This document shows, piece after piece, positions 18,414 through 27,304 of a stretch of DNA of 64,000 bases. Source of the stretch: Longimicrobium terrae (lineage in GTDB: Bacteria > Gemmatimonadota > Gemmatimonadetes > Longimicrobiales > Longimicrobiaceae); NCBI RefSeq assembly GCF_014202995.1, contig NZ_JACHIA010000006.1, positions 186,001 to 250,000 of the forward strand, read 5' to 3'. Both the position numbers and the translations under genes were made by a program. The notes below the pieces were generated by a model. The model did not search any database. It saw only the letters and a list, made by a program, of their open reading frames with translations, and was not told where the DNA came from. Numbering within the stretch: position 1 is the first letter of the stretch; every line of letters starts with the position of its first letter.

Positions 18414-18733
18414 TGGAGCAGGTCTGGTGGCGGGGCGGGAAGTTCAACCCATTCTTCCAGCGTCATGGGCGTGGGATACGGATCGCCGAACGCTTCGTGC
18501 AGCGCCTTGATGGCGGCAACGGTGTCGGGGTCGCCGCGAACGTCGGCGTCGCCGCCGAACTCCAGGAACTCCATGTAGACGTTCTGCTGGTCCGCCGAGG
18601 CGAAGTGCCAGGCGTGCGCGCCCTTGGCCGTGGCCGCGCGGTGCAGCGCAATCCACAGTTCCGCGTATTCGCGGATGCGGTCGATGGGTACGAAGCGGCG
18701 GATGCTTACCAGCCGCCTGCGGGTCAACTCCAT
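18410..18733 (-). CDS. small conserved protein coupled to pyrE (ABM-like)
   Basis: A 107-residue protein from ATG 18733. The pattern LVSIRRFVPIDRIREYAELW ... HAWHFASADQQNVYMEFLEF looks like a dimeric alpha-beta barrel (antibiotic-biosynthesis-monooxygenase or NIPSNAP type), but the match is weak. The stop overlaps the pyrE GTG start by 4 bases. Function unknown. The frame continues upstream to 18802 without similarity. Confidence 0.55.
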   Translation of the reverse strand: MELTRRRLVSIRRFVPIDRIREYAELWIALHRAATAKGAHAWHFASADQQNVYMEFLEFGGDADVRGDPDTVAAIKALHEAFGDPYPTPMTLEEWVELPAPPPDLLQ

Positions 18734-18922
18734 CACGAACTCGGATCCGGGGTGAGGGCGCGCGGGGCGCCGGCCTTCGCGAACGCCGTCGGCCGTGACC
18801 AAACTCCGTCACGGGCACGCGCGGGTCAAGGGTACACGACCCTTCACGGACCTTTTCGCGGTGGACGGCGTAGATCCCCGGTTGCCCCGCGCACGAACGC
18901 GTCCCAGAGCCGAATCCACCTG

Positions 18923-21400
18923 ATGCATCGCATGAACCTTCCCCGCGCGCGACGGACGCGGGTTTCTCTCTTTCTCGTGCTTCTGCTCGTTCTGGCGGCG
19001 CGCCCCGCGTGGGCGCAGCCGGGAGGCGCGGTGGCCGGGCGCGTGCTGGGCCCCACGGGCGACCCCGTGCCCGGCGCCGGCGTGGAGGCGCGCCCCGCCA
19101 GCGGCAACGGGCGCCGCACCACCACGACGGACGCGGACGGCACCTTCCGCATCCCCGGGCTGCGCGCGGGAACGTGGAACCTGCGCGCGTCGCGGGTGGG
19201 ATTCGGCGATGCGCGGCAGTCCGTGTCCGTCGCCGCCAGCGGGGACACCCGGGCGGAGCTGCGGCTGGTGGAGGCGCCCATCCTGCTGGAAACCATCGAA
19301 GTGCGCAGCCCGCGCGAGACGCAGCGCGAACGCACCCGCTTTGAGACGGAGGCCGGCGTCACCGCGCGCGTCATCAGCGGCGACGAGATCAAGATGCTTC
19401 CTGGGCTGGGCGAGGCGGACGTGCTGCGCGCGGTGGAGGTGCTTCCCGGCGTGGTGTCGACCTCGGACTTTTCCAGCGCGTTCAACGTGCGCGGCGGCTC
19501 GTCGGACCAGAACCTGATCCTGCTGGACGGGTTTCCCGTCTTCAACCCGTTTCACCTGGGCGGGCTGTTCAGCGTCTTCAACAGCGACGTGATCGCGCGG
19601 GCGGAGCTGCTGTCCGGCGGGTTCGGCGCGCAGTACGGCGGGCGCGTTTCGTCGGTGCTCACCATCGAAACCAAGCCGGGCGAGGGCGATCTGCACGCGG
19701 AGACGGGGATCTCGGTCCTGGCCTCGCGCATCGCCGTGCACTCGGACCTGCCCAGGGCCATCTCGCGCTCGCTCGGCGGGCAGAAGGGCGGCTGGCTCTT
19801 TTCCGCCCGGCGCTCGTACTTCGACGCGCTGCTGCGGCCCGTGACGGATTTTCCGTATCACCTGACGGACGTGCAGGCCGGCGCCGCCATTGAAACGCGC
19901 GGCGGGGGCCAGCTTCAGTTTACCGGCTACCGCGGGCGCGACGTGCTGGACCTGTCGGATTTCGATCCGCCGGGCGATGAGGAGGACGCGCAGAGCGTGC
20001 TCAAGATCCGCTGGAACTGGGGCAACGACGTGGCCGGCCTGCGGTGGACGCAGCCGCTGGGGAGCCGGTGGGTGTCGGAGACGCGGCTGGGCGTGTCGCG
20101 CTACGGCGAAACGCTGGGCTTTCCCGACTTCGCCGACACGCGCTTCGGCTCCAGCGTGCAGGAAGCGGCGCTGCGCAGCGACTTTACGCGCCAGATCAGC
20201 CCGCGGCTCACGCTGCAGACCGGCGGCGAGCTGAACCGGGTGAGCTACAGCAACCTGGGCCAGTCCGGCGGAACCGTGTTCTTCGAGGCGAAGAACGCCG
20301 GGCTGTTTTCCGCCGCGTACGGGCAGCTGCGCTGGCAGCCGTCGCCGCTGTGGATCGTGGAGCCGGGGCTGCGCGTGGACGTGGCGCGGACCAACGCGGG
20401 CGCCTGCGCGTCCGGCGGGCGGCCGGATTACTTTCCCGACGACCCCTCCGCGGTGCAGCCGCGCGCCAACCGCACCTGCCTGATCCCGTCGCCCCGCGTG
20501 GCGGTCAAGCGCTTTCTGGGCGCGGAGCGCGACGCGGCGGTCAAGGTGGCGGTCGGCCGCTACGTGCAGTTTCTGCACTCCATCCGTGACGAGGCGCTCC
20601 CCATCAGCAACGACACCTGGGTGCTGGCGGACGAGTACGTGCCGCCGGTGGTGAGCGACCAGGTGCAGGTGGGGATTGAAAAGTACTGGGGCGAGCGGTG
20701 GTTCGCGTCGCTGGAAGGCTACTATCGAGGCTACGACGGCGTCACGGACCTCAACCCCGGCGACGACCCCAACTTCATTGGCGACGACCTGCTGGTGGGC
20801 GACGGCGATTCGTACGGCGCCGACCTGCTTCTGCGCCGCACCACCGGCCGGCTGAACGGGTGGACCACCATCAGCCTGCTCAAGGCCAGCCGCACCTTTC
20901 CCGACCCACAGGCGGCCGGGCTGGACGGCGTGCCGCAGACGGTGACGTACGCGCCCATCTTTGACCGCCGCGTGGACGTGGACGTGGTGCTGCAGTACGA
21001 CGTTTCGCGCAGCACGGAGCTGGGCGTGCGGTGGAACTACGGCTCGGGAACGCCCTTTACGCGGCCGGTGGCGCAGGTGGTGGGGTTTGACACGGACATC
21101 GCCAATGGCGGATACCGGCTGCCCCGGCCGGAGACGGACGATCCGGAGATCCCGTACTACGTGGTTCTGGCGGACCGCAACCGCGAGCGCTACCCGGCCT
21201 ACCACCGGGTGGACATCACGGTGCGCCGCACGTACCAGCGGCGCTGGGGCACGTTCACGCCGTACCTGCAGGTGCTGAACGGCTACAACAAGAAGAACGT
21301 GCTGTTCTACTCGTACAACTACAACGAGAACCCGGCCACGCGCTCCGGGATCAGCATGTTCCCCCTGCTCCCCAGCATCGGCTTCGAGGCGAGCTTCTGA
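18923..21400 (+). CDS. TonB-dependent receptor with carboxypeptidase-like N-terminal domain
   Basis: An outer-membrane receptor of 825 residues. A signal peptide ends at AWAQ (about residue 32). A carboxypeptidase-regulatory-like beta-sandwich follows (about 35-105, GRVLGPTGDPVPGAGV ... GTFRIPGL), then a plug (about 125-235) with VLPGVVSTSDFSSAFNVRGGSSDQN and GGFGAQYGGRVSSVLTI, then the barrel, which ends in an aromatic (Phe) residue. The architecture is like SusC-type and siderophore receptors of Bacteroidota and Gemmatimonadota. A DUF4249 lipoprotein lies about 1.1 kb downstream on the same strand, a usual partner. Two in-frame ATGs (18923, 18932) are possible starts. The substrate is unknown. 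Confidence 0.9.
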   Translation: MHRMNLPRARRTRVSLFLVLLLVLAARPAWAQPGGAVAGRVLGPTGDPVPGAGVEARPASGNGRRTTTTDADGTFRIPGLRAGTWNLRASRVGFGDARQSVSVAASGDTRAELRLVEAPILLETIEVRSPRETQRERTRFETEAGVTARVISGDEIKMLPGLGEADVLRAVEVLPGVVSTSDFSSAFNVRGGSSDQNLILLDGFPVFNPFHLGGLFSVFNSDVIARAELLSGGFGAQYGGRVSSVLTIETKPGEGDLHAETGISVLASRIAVHSDLPRAISRSLGGQKGGWLFSARRSYFDALLRPVTDFPYHLTDVQAGAAIETRGGGQLQFTGYRGRDVLDLSDFDPPGDEEDAQSVLKIRWNWGNDVAGLRWTQPLGSRWVSETRLGVSRYGETLGFPDFADTRFGSSVQEAALRSDFTRQISPRLTLQTGGELNRVSYSNLGQSGGTVFFEAKNAGLFSAAYGQLRWQPSPLWIVEPGLRVDVARTNAGACASGGRPDYFPDDPSAVQPRANRTCLIPSPRVAVKRFLGAERDAAVKVAVGRYVQFLHSIRDEALPISNDTWVLADEYVPPVVSDQVQVGIEKYWGERWFASLEGYYRGYDGVTDLNPGDDPNFIGDDLLVGDGDSYGADLLLRRTTGRLNGWTTISLLKASRTFPDPQAAGLDGVPQTVTYAPIFDRRVDVDVVLQYDVSRSTELGVRWNYGSGTPFTRPVAQVVGFDTDIANGGYRLPRPETDDPEIPYYVVLADRNRERYPAYHRVDITVRRTYQRRWGTFTPYLQVLNGYNKKNVLFYSYNYNENPATRSGISMFPLLPSIGFEASF

Positions 21401-21595
21401 TCGTCCGGCGGATGGCGGATGGTGGGCTTCCGTCGGTTTGATTGGATGATGAACATCGCCCGTGCGATGGCGGATCGGGGATGTCGCGGAGGGTGATGGT
21501 GATCCTTTGGATGAACCGCGCGTTCGTCGGATGGGCGGCGGGATCGATGATGAACGGCGGCTTACGCGGAGAACCTCAACCGTTCGGATGACGGG

Positions 21596-22393
21596 ATGCA
21601 CGCGGACCAGCTTACATACGCCCGGCTCTACGATCAGCTGCTCGCGTACGAGGGCGGCGCGCTGTTCGGTGAGGTGCTGCGCCCGTGGCTTGCGGCGAAC
21701 GACGCGGAACGGCGGTGGCTGGAGACGATTGCCCGCCGCCCCGGCCGGCCGATCCCGCCGATGGCCGTGGAGGAGTCCTGGCGGCTGTACGCGCTGTCGC
21801 GGATCATCCAGCTGCTGCAGCTCTCGTTTGCACCGCCGGTGGCGCATCCTGCGTGGAAGATCGCCCCGGTAAGCGCGGAGGAGTACGCCGCGTTTCTCGA
21901 CGGCCTCGGGCTGCAAAGGGTGGAGCGGGATGACTTCCATCCCTTCCATCACGAGATCGTGAGCGTGCAGCCGGCCGTGGACGACGACGATCCGCCGCGC
22001 GTGGAGCGGATCTACTGGCCGGGATGCATGCTGGGGCCGCTGCTCATCTCCCGCGCGGGATGCGCGATCGTGGCGGGACGTGCGAGGGTGGATCCGGTGC
22101 GCGCGGCGCGGTCCACGCTGTACTGGGCGTTCGCGCGCAACCATCGCCCCACCACCGACCTGAGCGCCGGCTGGGGCTCCAACTCGCAGTGGCGCACCGC
22201 GTTCCGCCGCGACTACGCGCTGGATGGCGCGCTGCACTACAACGCGGGCGCCGCGCGCCATCAGCCCGACGCGGACCCCGGCCTGGGCGCGGCGGAGCGC
22301 GACGAACTGCTGCGCCACCGCTGTTTCATCACCGGAACGCAGCGGGACGACGACCGCTGGCCGTACGACTACACGCTGACCGAATCGGCGTAA
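21596..22393 (+). CDS. hypothetical protein between TonB receptor and DUF4249 lipoprotein
   Basis: A 265-residue soluble protein with no signal peptide or membrane segment. It is rich in Trp, Arg and Asp, with short motifs such as FHPFHHEIVSVQPA and GWGSNSQWRTAFRRDY. I do not recognise a family. The 195-base gap before it is full of GATGATG-like runs and shows no clear ribosome site, so the start at 21596 is uncertain. It sits inside a receptor-lipoprotein unit but has no visible secretion signal. Confidence 0.65.
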   Translation: MHADQLTYARLYDQLLAYEGGALFGEVLRPWLAANDAERRWLETIARRPGRPIPPMAVEESWRLYALSRIIQLLQLSFAPPVAHPAWKIAPVSAEEYAAFLDGLGLQRVERDDFHPFHHEIVSVQPAVDDDDPPRVERIYWPGCMLGPLLISRAGCAIVAGRARVDPVRAARSTLYWAFARNHRPTTDLSAGWGSNSQWRTAFRRDYALDGALHYNAGAARHQPDADPGLGAAERDELLRHRCFITGTQRDDDRWPYDYTLTESA

Positions 22394-22481
22394 TCGTCCA
22401 GCGCTGTCGCAACATGGATGATGATGACCGGCGTGACGCGCTCCGCCGGTTCTGCTCGAATGACGTACCAGAAGGATGCTG

Positions 22482-23426
22482 ATGCGGATTGTACACCGAT
22501 GGATCGTGGCGGCGGTCGCGCTGGCCTGCACCGGCTGCACCATCGCCGACGTGACGGAAGCCGGCGGCGACGACGTGCTGATCGTGGAGGGCGTGCTGCG
22601 CAGCGACCGCCCGGACCAGCGCATTCTGCTACACCGCTCCGTGCGCGGCGCCCTGTCCCCCGGCGAGCCGGACGCGCAGGTGTTCGTCACGGGCAACGCG
22701 GGCGCGCGGCACGACTTTGAGATGGTGCCCACCAGCCAGTGCCTGTCGGTGGACCCGCTGTACGCCACGGCGGACTCGGTGGATATTCAGGCCACCTGCT
22801 ACCGTTCCGCCTCCGCGGACGGCTACTGGGTGCTCCCCGACTCCGTGTACGACCTCACCGTCATCACCACCGGCGGCGAGACGGCGCGGGGGCGCACGCA
22901 CGTTCCCACCCCGTTCGCCATCCTGCAGTTTCCGTATCGCTCGCGTCTGCGCGACGGACCCAGGGAGTGCACCATTCCCGGCGGTGAGGCGCTGCCGGTG
23001 GTGTGGACCGAGTCGCGCGGCGCGTACGGCTACCTGGCGCCGCTCCTGATCACCGGGCTGGACCGCGTGGCGCCGGACAGCCTGCGCGCCCCCGCGGAAC
23101 TGGAACTGACGGGGCTGGCCATTTCGTCCGGCGATACGACGCTGGTGCTGCCCGGCGACTTCGGCGTGTTCGACCGCTTTTCGCTGGACCAGCGGCTGCT
23201 TCGCTACCTGCAGACCGGCCTGCCCCCGGGCGTGCGCGCGGAAATCGTGATCGCCGCGGCGGACCGCAATTACATCAACGGCGCGCGCGGCGGATCGTTC
23301 AACCCGTCCGGGCAGGTGCGCATCTCCAGCGTGGTGGGCGACGGGCGCGGCGTGTTCGGTTCTCTCGTGCCGCTGACGGTCGCCTTCAACGTGGGCCAGC
23401 CCGGGCGCCCTATCATCTGCAACTGA
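22482..23426 (+). CDS. DUF4249-type lipoprotein, TonB receptor partner
   Basis: A 314-residue lipoprotein; the signal peptide ends with a lipobox (LACTGC, cysteine near residue 18-21). The body has the feel of DUF4249, beta-sandwich proteins that sit beside TonB receptors (DDVLIVEGVLRSD near the start, then VYDLTVITTGGETARGRTHVP). ATG 22482 lies six bases after AGAAGG; an ATG at 22476 has no room for it. It may be a surface subunit of the receptor at 18923. A terminator follows. Confidence 0.75.
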   Translation: MRIVHRWIVAAVALACTGCTIADVTEAGGDDVLIVEGVLRSDRPDQRILLHRSVRGALSPGEPDAQVFVTGNAGARHDFEMVPTSQCLSVDPLYATADSVDIQATCYRSASADGYWVLPDSVYDLTVITTGGETARGRTHVPTPFAILQFPYRSRLRDGPRECTIPGGEALPVVWTESRGAYGYLAPLLITGLDRVAPDSLRAPAELELTGLAISSGDTTLVLPGDFGVFDRFSLDQRLLRYLQTGLPPGVRAEIVIAAADRNYINGARGGSFNPSGQVRISSVVGDGRGVFGSLVPLTVAFNVGQPGRPIICN

Positions 23427-23482
23427 CCCCGCGCCCGCCGGCAACCACCGCCGGGCAACAACGGCACGGGTGGATGAAAAAC

Positions 23483-23522
23483 GAAGCGCGGCCCGGGGAG
23501 ACTCGCTCCCGGGCCGCGCTTC
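23483..23522. terminator. hairpin terminator between convergent genes
   Basis: A perfect 15-bp stem (23483-23497 with 23508-23522) around a 10-base loop, between the DUF4249 gene and the convergent SIMPL gene. Confidence 0.85.
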
Positions 23523-23541
23523 TGTTCGCCATCGATGACGG

Positions 23542-24282
23542 CTACATCATCTGCGAGACGGCGTAGACCACCGACACCGTCGCCCGCACCGTCAGTTCGC
23601 CCGGGGTGATGGGCGTCACCGCGTCGGACGCCATCTCCGCGCGCGCCATCATCGCCTGCGGCATCGGCGGGGGCGGCGCGTACACGTCCGCGCCGGTCTG
23701 CGCCTCGCGCACCAGGCCCAGCTGCAGGTTCAGCGCGCCGGCCATGGCCTCCGCATCCGCCCGCGCGCGGCGCACCGCGTCGGCGATGGCCTGCTGGCGA
23801 AAGCGCTGCGGGTCGCGCAGCCCGAAGCGCACCCCGTTCACCCGGTTCACGCCAGAGGCCAGCGCCGCGTCGATCACCGTGCCCACGCGGTCCAGTTCGT
23901 ACAGCGTGGCAGACACCGTGTTGTTGACGCGGTAGCCGATCACGGGCGGCTCGCCGCCCTCCGGACGCGGCCGGGGATCGTACTCGGGATACACGTTGTA
24001 GTCGCGGGTGTCGATGCGGTCGCGAGGCACGCCGGCCCGCACCAGCGCGGCGATCACGCGCTCCATGGTCTGCGCGTTCTGCGCCCCGGCCTCGCGCGCG
24101 GTAGAACCACGCGTTTCCACCGCGAAGTCGGCGACGGCCTGGTCCGGCGCGGCACGCACCTCACCGGTTCCCGTCACGCGCAGCACGGGCGGCGTGGTCT
24201 GCGCATCCGCCGCGCGGGCGTTCACGGCCAGAGCGGCCGCGGCAAGCGCGAGCGCGGTGATGCTGGTTCTCATCGGCCTCAT
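23542..24282 (-). CDS. SIMPL-domain periplasmic protein
   Basis: A secreted protein of 246 residues with a signal peptide (about residues 1-27, ending at ADAQ) and a SIMPL/DUF541 domain: VTGTGEVRAAPDQAVADFAVETRG near the start and ADAEAMAGALNLQLGLV in the middle, as in BP26/OMP28. These proteins form channel-shaped oligomers in the periplasm and are linked to oxidative stress, but the function is not settled. GGGAGGG and GAGGATGAGG offer ribosome sites for three close ATGs (24288, 24282, 24273); I chose 24282. Confidence 0.85.
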   Translation of the reverse strand: MRPMRTSITALALAAAALAVNARAADAQTTPPVLRVTGTGEVRAAPDQAVADFAVETRGSTAREAGAQNAQTMERVIAALVRAGVPRDRIDTRDYNVYPEYDPRPRPEGGEPPVIGYRVNNTVSATLYELDRVGTVIDAALASGVNRVNGVRFGLRDPQRFRQQAIADAVRRARADAEAMAGALNLQLGLVREAQTGADVYAPPPPMPQAMMARAEMASDAVTPITPGELTVRATVSVVYAVSQMM

Positions 24283-24401
24283 CCTCATCCCTCCCCACAC
24301 AGGTACGATTGGCATTTGATGCCGCCGCGTCGGTTCCGCGGAGCATGGGCGCTGGTACCCTGCACATGCGGCGATAGTTGCGCGACTGCTACATCGGGAA
24401 G

Positions 24402-24438
24402 AAAAAAACAGGGCCCGGAGCGGGGAGGCTCCGGGCCC
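24402..24438 (-). terminator. orphan minus-strand intrinsic terminator
   Basis: A 10-bp GC stem (24411-24420 with 24429-24438) is followed on the minus strand by a run of seven T (A7 at 24402-24408). It is a strong terminator, yet no convincing minus-strand coding frame ends just before it; the one open frame there runs straight through the hairpin. This suggests a short non-coding transcript starting somewhere in 24500-24800. Confidence 0.75.
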
Positions 24439-24841
24439 AGAGGGGGAGGTGGCAGCGTGGACGGCGTGGGAAGGCCGGTGGTGCGGGCGTATGGCGGGAA
24501 GGGTGCTGCGGATGAGGATTTCGACTACGGGGCCGTTCGCTGTCCCCCCTTGAGACACGCCCGGGTCGGGCGTCTGCGCAGGCCGTTTCGGGCAAGCGCG
24601 GGGCCATGGCCGCCGTAAACATGAATTTGTTGCCAGCACAGGATTTATCCCCCTCTTGCGGCAGGTGTGGACGGGATCTGATGGGGACGCCGGGGTACTA
24701 CATGGGACAGCATCGCCCCATCTGCCCCCCGCCCTGCCCGGGCCTGCGGGGTGTCGGGAGAGGTGCGGGAGTGGAGCGCGGGGGCGCGCCGTGTTAGCTT
24801 GGGCGCGGAACGCGGGTGATTGAACAACGCAGCGGGGCGAG
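24439..24841. other. 403-base gap upstream of queE, possible small RNA
   Basis: No believable protein gene is seen. A hairpin GACACGCCCG/CGGGCGTC lies near 24553-24573. On the minus strand the segment leads into the terminator at 24402. I could not match it to RNase P RNA, SRP RNA, tmRNA or 6S RNA. A plus-strand -10-like TTAGCT near 24794 may belong to queE. Confidence 0.3.
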
Positions 24842-25486
24842 ATGGCCAGGAAGTACGCAATCAAGGAAGTGTTCGCCACCCTGCAGGGCGAGGGCGCGCA
24901 GGCGGGGTCACCCGCGGTGTTCCTGCGCTTTGCGGGGTGCAACCTGGGATACGACGTGTGCCCGTGGTGCGACACCGACTGGGTAAAGGCGGAGTACACG
25001 CTGGACCTGGAGGGCACGCTGGCGCTGGTGCGGCAGGTGGCGGAAGAAGGATTCGGCGGGGAAGTTCCGGGGCTGCTGCTGGTGGCCACCGGCGGCGAGC
25101 CCAGCCTGCAGTTCGACCGCCCGCTTTCCGACGCGCTGCGGGCCCGCGGCTATCGCATCAGCATGGAAAGCAACGGCTCCCGCCCGGTGGACCGCTCGCT
25201 GGTGGACTGGCTGACCGTGTCGCCCAAGCAGCCCGAGTTCGCGCAGAAGGACGGGGATGAACTGAAGCTGCTCTTTACCGGCACGTCCACCGCGGGCATC
25301 ACGCCGAACGCCGACGCGGTGCGGCGGATTGCCTCGGAGACCCGCTTCGGCCACTACTTTCTGCAGGCGGTGGACGTCCCGGCGGTGGGCGGCCCCAACT
25401 ACGGAGAAGTCATCCACACGGTCATGCAACTGGGCCCGCCGTGGCGGCTTTCGGTGCAGACGCACAAGGTGGCCGGGATCCCCTGA
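24842..25486 (+). CDS. queE: 7-carboxy-7-deazaguanine synthase, radical SAM
   Basis: Radical SAM enzyme of queuosine and 7-deazaguanine synthesis; it contracts 6-carboxytetrahydropterin to 7-carboxy-7-deazaguanine. The 214-residue protein has the N-terminal FATLQGEGAQAGSPAVFLRFAGC region, the motif TGGEPSLQ and the later SPKQPE block typical of QueE. The iron-sulphur cysteines are Cys33, Cys40 and Cys43, a C-X6-C-X2-C spacing that differs from the common C-X3-C-X2-C and from the long C-X14-C-X2-C forms. No other queuosine gene is in the window. Confidence 0.85.
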   Translation: MARKYAIKEVFATLQGEGAQAGSPAVFLRFAGCNLGYDVCPWCDTDWVKAEYTLDLEGTLALVRQVAEEGFGGEVPGLLLVATGGEPSLQFDRPLSDALRARGYRISMESNGSRPVDRSLVDWLTVSPKQPEFAQKDGDELKLLFTGTSTAGITPNADAVRRIASETRFGHYFLQAVDVPAVGGPNYGEVIHTVMQLGPPWRLSVQTHKVAGIP

Positions 25487-25555
25487 ACGCCGTCGCTGGC
25501 GGAATCCGGGTGCTGGGACACCGTTTCCAGCTTGAAATGATCATCATCGACTGAA

Positions 25556-25588
25556 AGACCCGCGCGCATCCGATGATGCCGCGGGTCT
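25556..25588 (+). terminator. hairpin terminator after queE
   Basis: A 9-bp stem (25556-25564 with 25580-25588) continues, after one bulged C, into a 5-bp GCATC/GATGC inner stem. Confidence 0.7.
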
Positions 25589-25737
25589 CGTCGTTTCCTC
25601 AACATCCGCATCATCCCGCGCGGCGCGCGGACACGTTGCCGGGTGCGGGGCCTGCGACTTGCGCCCACCCGCGACCGGAACCGAGTCGCCGGCACTACAC
25701 GAGCCGGCATCGTACACGCAACACGGGTGGAGAACCG

Positions 25738-26463
25738 ATGGCGGGAGCGCTTCAGGGCAGGACGGCGGTGGTGACGGGGGGAAGCAAGGGGATCGGCTAC
25801 GCGATCGCCGAGGCGCTGGCCAAGGCCGACGCCAACGTGCTGATCACGTCGCGCCACGAGGACGAGGTGCGCGCCGCCGCGGAAAAGCTGGATTTCTGCG
25901 GCTCCGGCAAGGTGGCGGGGATCGCCGCCGACCAGCGCGAGCACGCCGACGTGCAGCGGGTGATGGCCGCCGCGGCCGACCAGCTGGGCGGCGTGGACAT
26001 CCTGATCAACAACGCCGGCGTGGGCATCTTCGGCCCCATCGACCAGATGTCGGTGGAAGACTGGAGCACCGTGCTGGACACCAACCTCACCGGCGTGTTC
26101 TACTGCTGCCGCGAGGCCGTTCCGCTGATGAAGAAGCGCGGCGGCGGGTGGATCATCAACATCGGCTCGCTGGCGGGAAAGAACCCGTTCGCGGGGGGCG
26201 CGGCGTACAACGCCAGCAAGTTCGGGCTGCTGGGCTTCAGCGAGGCGATGATGCTGGACCTGCGCGACCAGGACATCCGCGTGAGCTGCATCATGCCCGG
26301 TTCGGTGGAAACGCACTTCAACGGCAACCAGCCGTCGGACCAGGGCGCGTGGAAGATCCAGCCGGAAGACATCGCGGCGATCGTCATGGACCTGCTGGCC
26401 ATGAACCCGCGCACGCTTCCGTCGCGCATCGAGGTTCGTCCGTCCAAGCCCAGAAAGGGCTGA
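25738..26463 (+). CDS. SDR-family oxidoreductase
   Basis: A classical short-chain dehydrogenase of 241 residues from ATG 25738 (GGTGGAG upstream). The NAD(P) motif TGGSKGIG (residues 14-21), NNAG (about 89-92) and the catalytic YNASK (about 160-164) with an upstream serine are present. The best general match is 3-oxoacyl-ACP-reductase-like or an uncharacterised SDR. The stop overlaps the start of a HAD protein (TGATG), which suggests a joint pathway, but the substrate cannot be read. Confidence 0.9.
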   Translation: MAGALQGRTAVVTGGSKGIGYAIAEALAKADANVLITSRHEDEVRAAAEKLDFCGSGKVAGIAADQREHADVQRVMAAAADQLGGVDILINNAGVGIFGPIDQMSVEDWSTVLDTNLTGVFYCCREAVPLMKKRGGGWIINIGSLAGKNPFAGGAAYNASKFGLLGFSEAMMLDLRDQDIRVSCIMPGSVETHFNGNQPSDQGAWKIQPEDIAAIVMDLLAMNPRTLPSRIEVRPSKPRKG

Positions 26464-27098
26464 TGGCCGCCACCGGCACGGACCCGCACGAATCGCGGGA
26501 CACGTCCGGCGGGGAGGAATCCGCGCCCGGCCCGCCATCGCGGGCCGGGCGCCTTCCGCGCGCCATGATCTGGGATCTGGACGGAACCCTGTCGGATGAC
26601 GCCGCGCGCGCGCACTTCGTGGAGGTGGAGCACGGGCGGGCGCGGGACTGGGAATCGTACTTCGACGCCATCGACAAGGACCCGCCCATCGCCGCGAGCA
26701 TGGAGGTGCTGCGCGCCATGCACGCCGCCGGAATCCGCGTCCTGTTCCTTACCGGACGCCCGGAGTACACCCGGCCCAAGACCGAGCGCTGGCTGGAAGC
26801 GAACGGGCTCACGGACTACGACCGGCTGATCATGCGTCCCGAGGGGGAGCGGCGGCCGGCGGGATACTTCAAGGTGGAGGCGGTGGCCCGGCTGCGGGAC
26901 GAGTACGAGCTGGTGTGCGCCTTTGAGGACCGCATCGACGTGGCGGAGGCCATTCGCCTCGCCGGCGTCCCGGTCTTTCTCTACGGCGCCGGTGCCGAAG
27001 CCGCGGCCGAGGCGCTGGAGGTGCTGGACGTGCGGCAGGACGACCTCACCTCCGGCGGCGATCCGCGCGCCGGCCGGCAGCGGCGCGGGAGCGCGTAA
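26463..27098 (+). CDS. HAD-superfamily phosphatase, polynucleotide-kinase-phosphatase-like
   Basis: A 211-residue HAD protein. The nucleophile motif IWDLDGTLSD is at about residues 36-45, motif II is FLTGRPEY, and motif III/IV has AFEDRIDVAEA. The pattern of GRP, the long arginine-rich lid and the EDR motif is like the phosphatase domain of T4 polynucleotide kinase and acid-phosphatase HADs. The first 30 residues are proline/glycine-rich and probably disordered. It is coupled to the SDR gene by a one-base overlap. Activity on a nucleic-acid end or a small sugar phosphate are both possible. Confidence 0.75.
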   Translation: MAATGTDPHESRDTSGGEESAPGPPSRAGRLPRAMIWDLDGTLSDDAARAHFVEVEHGRARDWESYFDAIDKDPPIAASMEVLRAMHAAGIRVLFLTGRPEYTRPKTERWLEANGLTDYDRLIMRPEGERRPAGYFKVEAVARLRDEYELVCAFEDRIDVAEAIRLAGVPVFLYGAGAEAAAEALEVLDVRQDDLTSGGDPRAGRQRRGSA

Positions 27099-27120
27099 CC
27101 CGGCAGCAATCAGGGCCGGC

Positions 27121-27178
27121 CCCCTCCGTTCCCCCGCGCACCTCCGCCACCGCCGCGTCCTCCGCGTGAGGGCAGTTG
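27121..27178. repeat. CCCCGCG...CCTCCGCGTGAGGGCAGTTG interspersed repeat
   Basis: One arm of the same family as 17804, 32883-33107 and 40490, here with the GTGAGGGCAGTTG end. It lies in the 206-base gap between two convergent genes. Confidence 0.75.
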
Positions 27179-27230
27179 CCAGAGCGTTCGAGCGACGCCG
27201 GCTGGCGAATCGCCGGAGATCCATCGAACG

Positions 27231-27269
27231 AAAAAAGAACCGCACCGGAGCAGGCTCCCGGTGCGGTTC
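27231..27269 (-). terminator. intrinsic terminator after TPR gene
   Basis: A 12-bp stem (27237-27248 with 27258-27269); A6 at 27231-27236 becomes a T-run on the minus strand. It ends the TPR gene unit and could also act for the HAD gene. Confidence 0.85.
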
Positions 27270-27304
27270 CTTTGTCTTCGGATTATCGGCCCGGCCGCGC
27301 CTGC

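Noticed and set aside
24402-24622. minus-strand protein frame through the terminator
   Set aside because: It reads through a strong intrinsic terminator and is low-complexity Pro/Arg-rich, as expected of a chance frame in GC-rich DNA.
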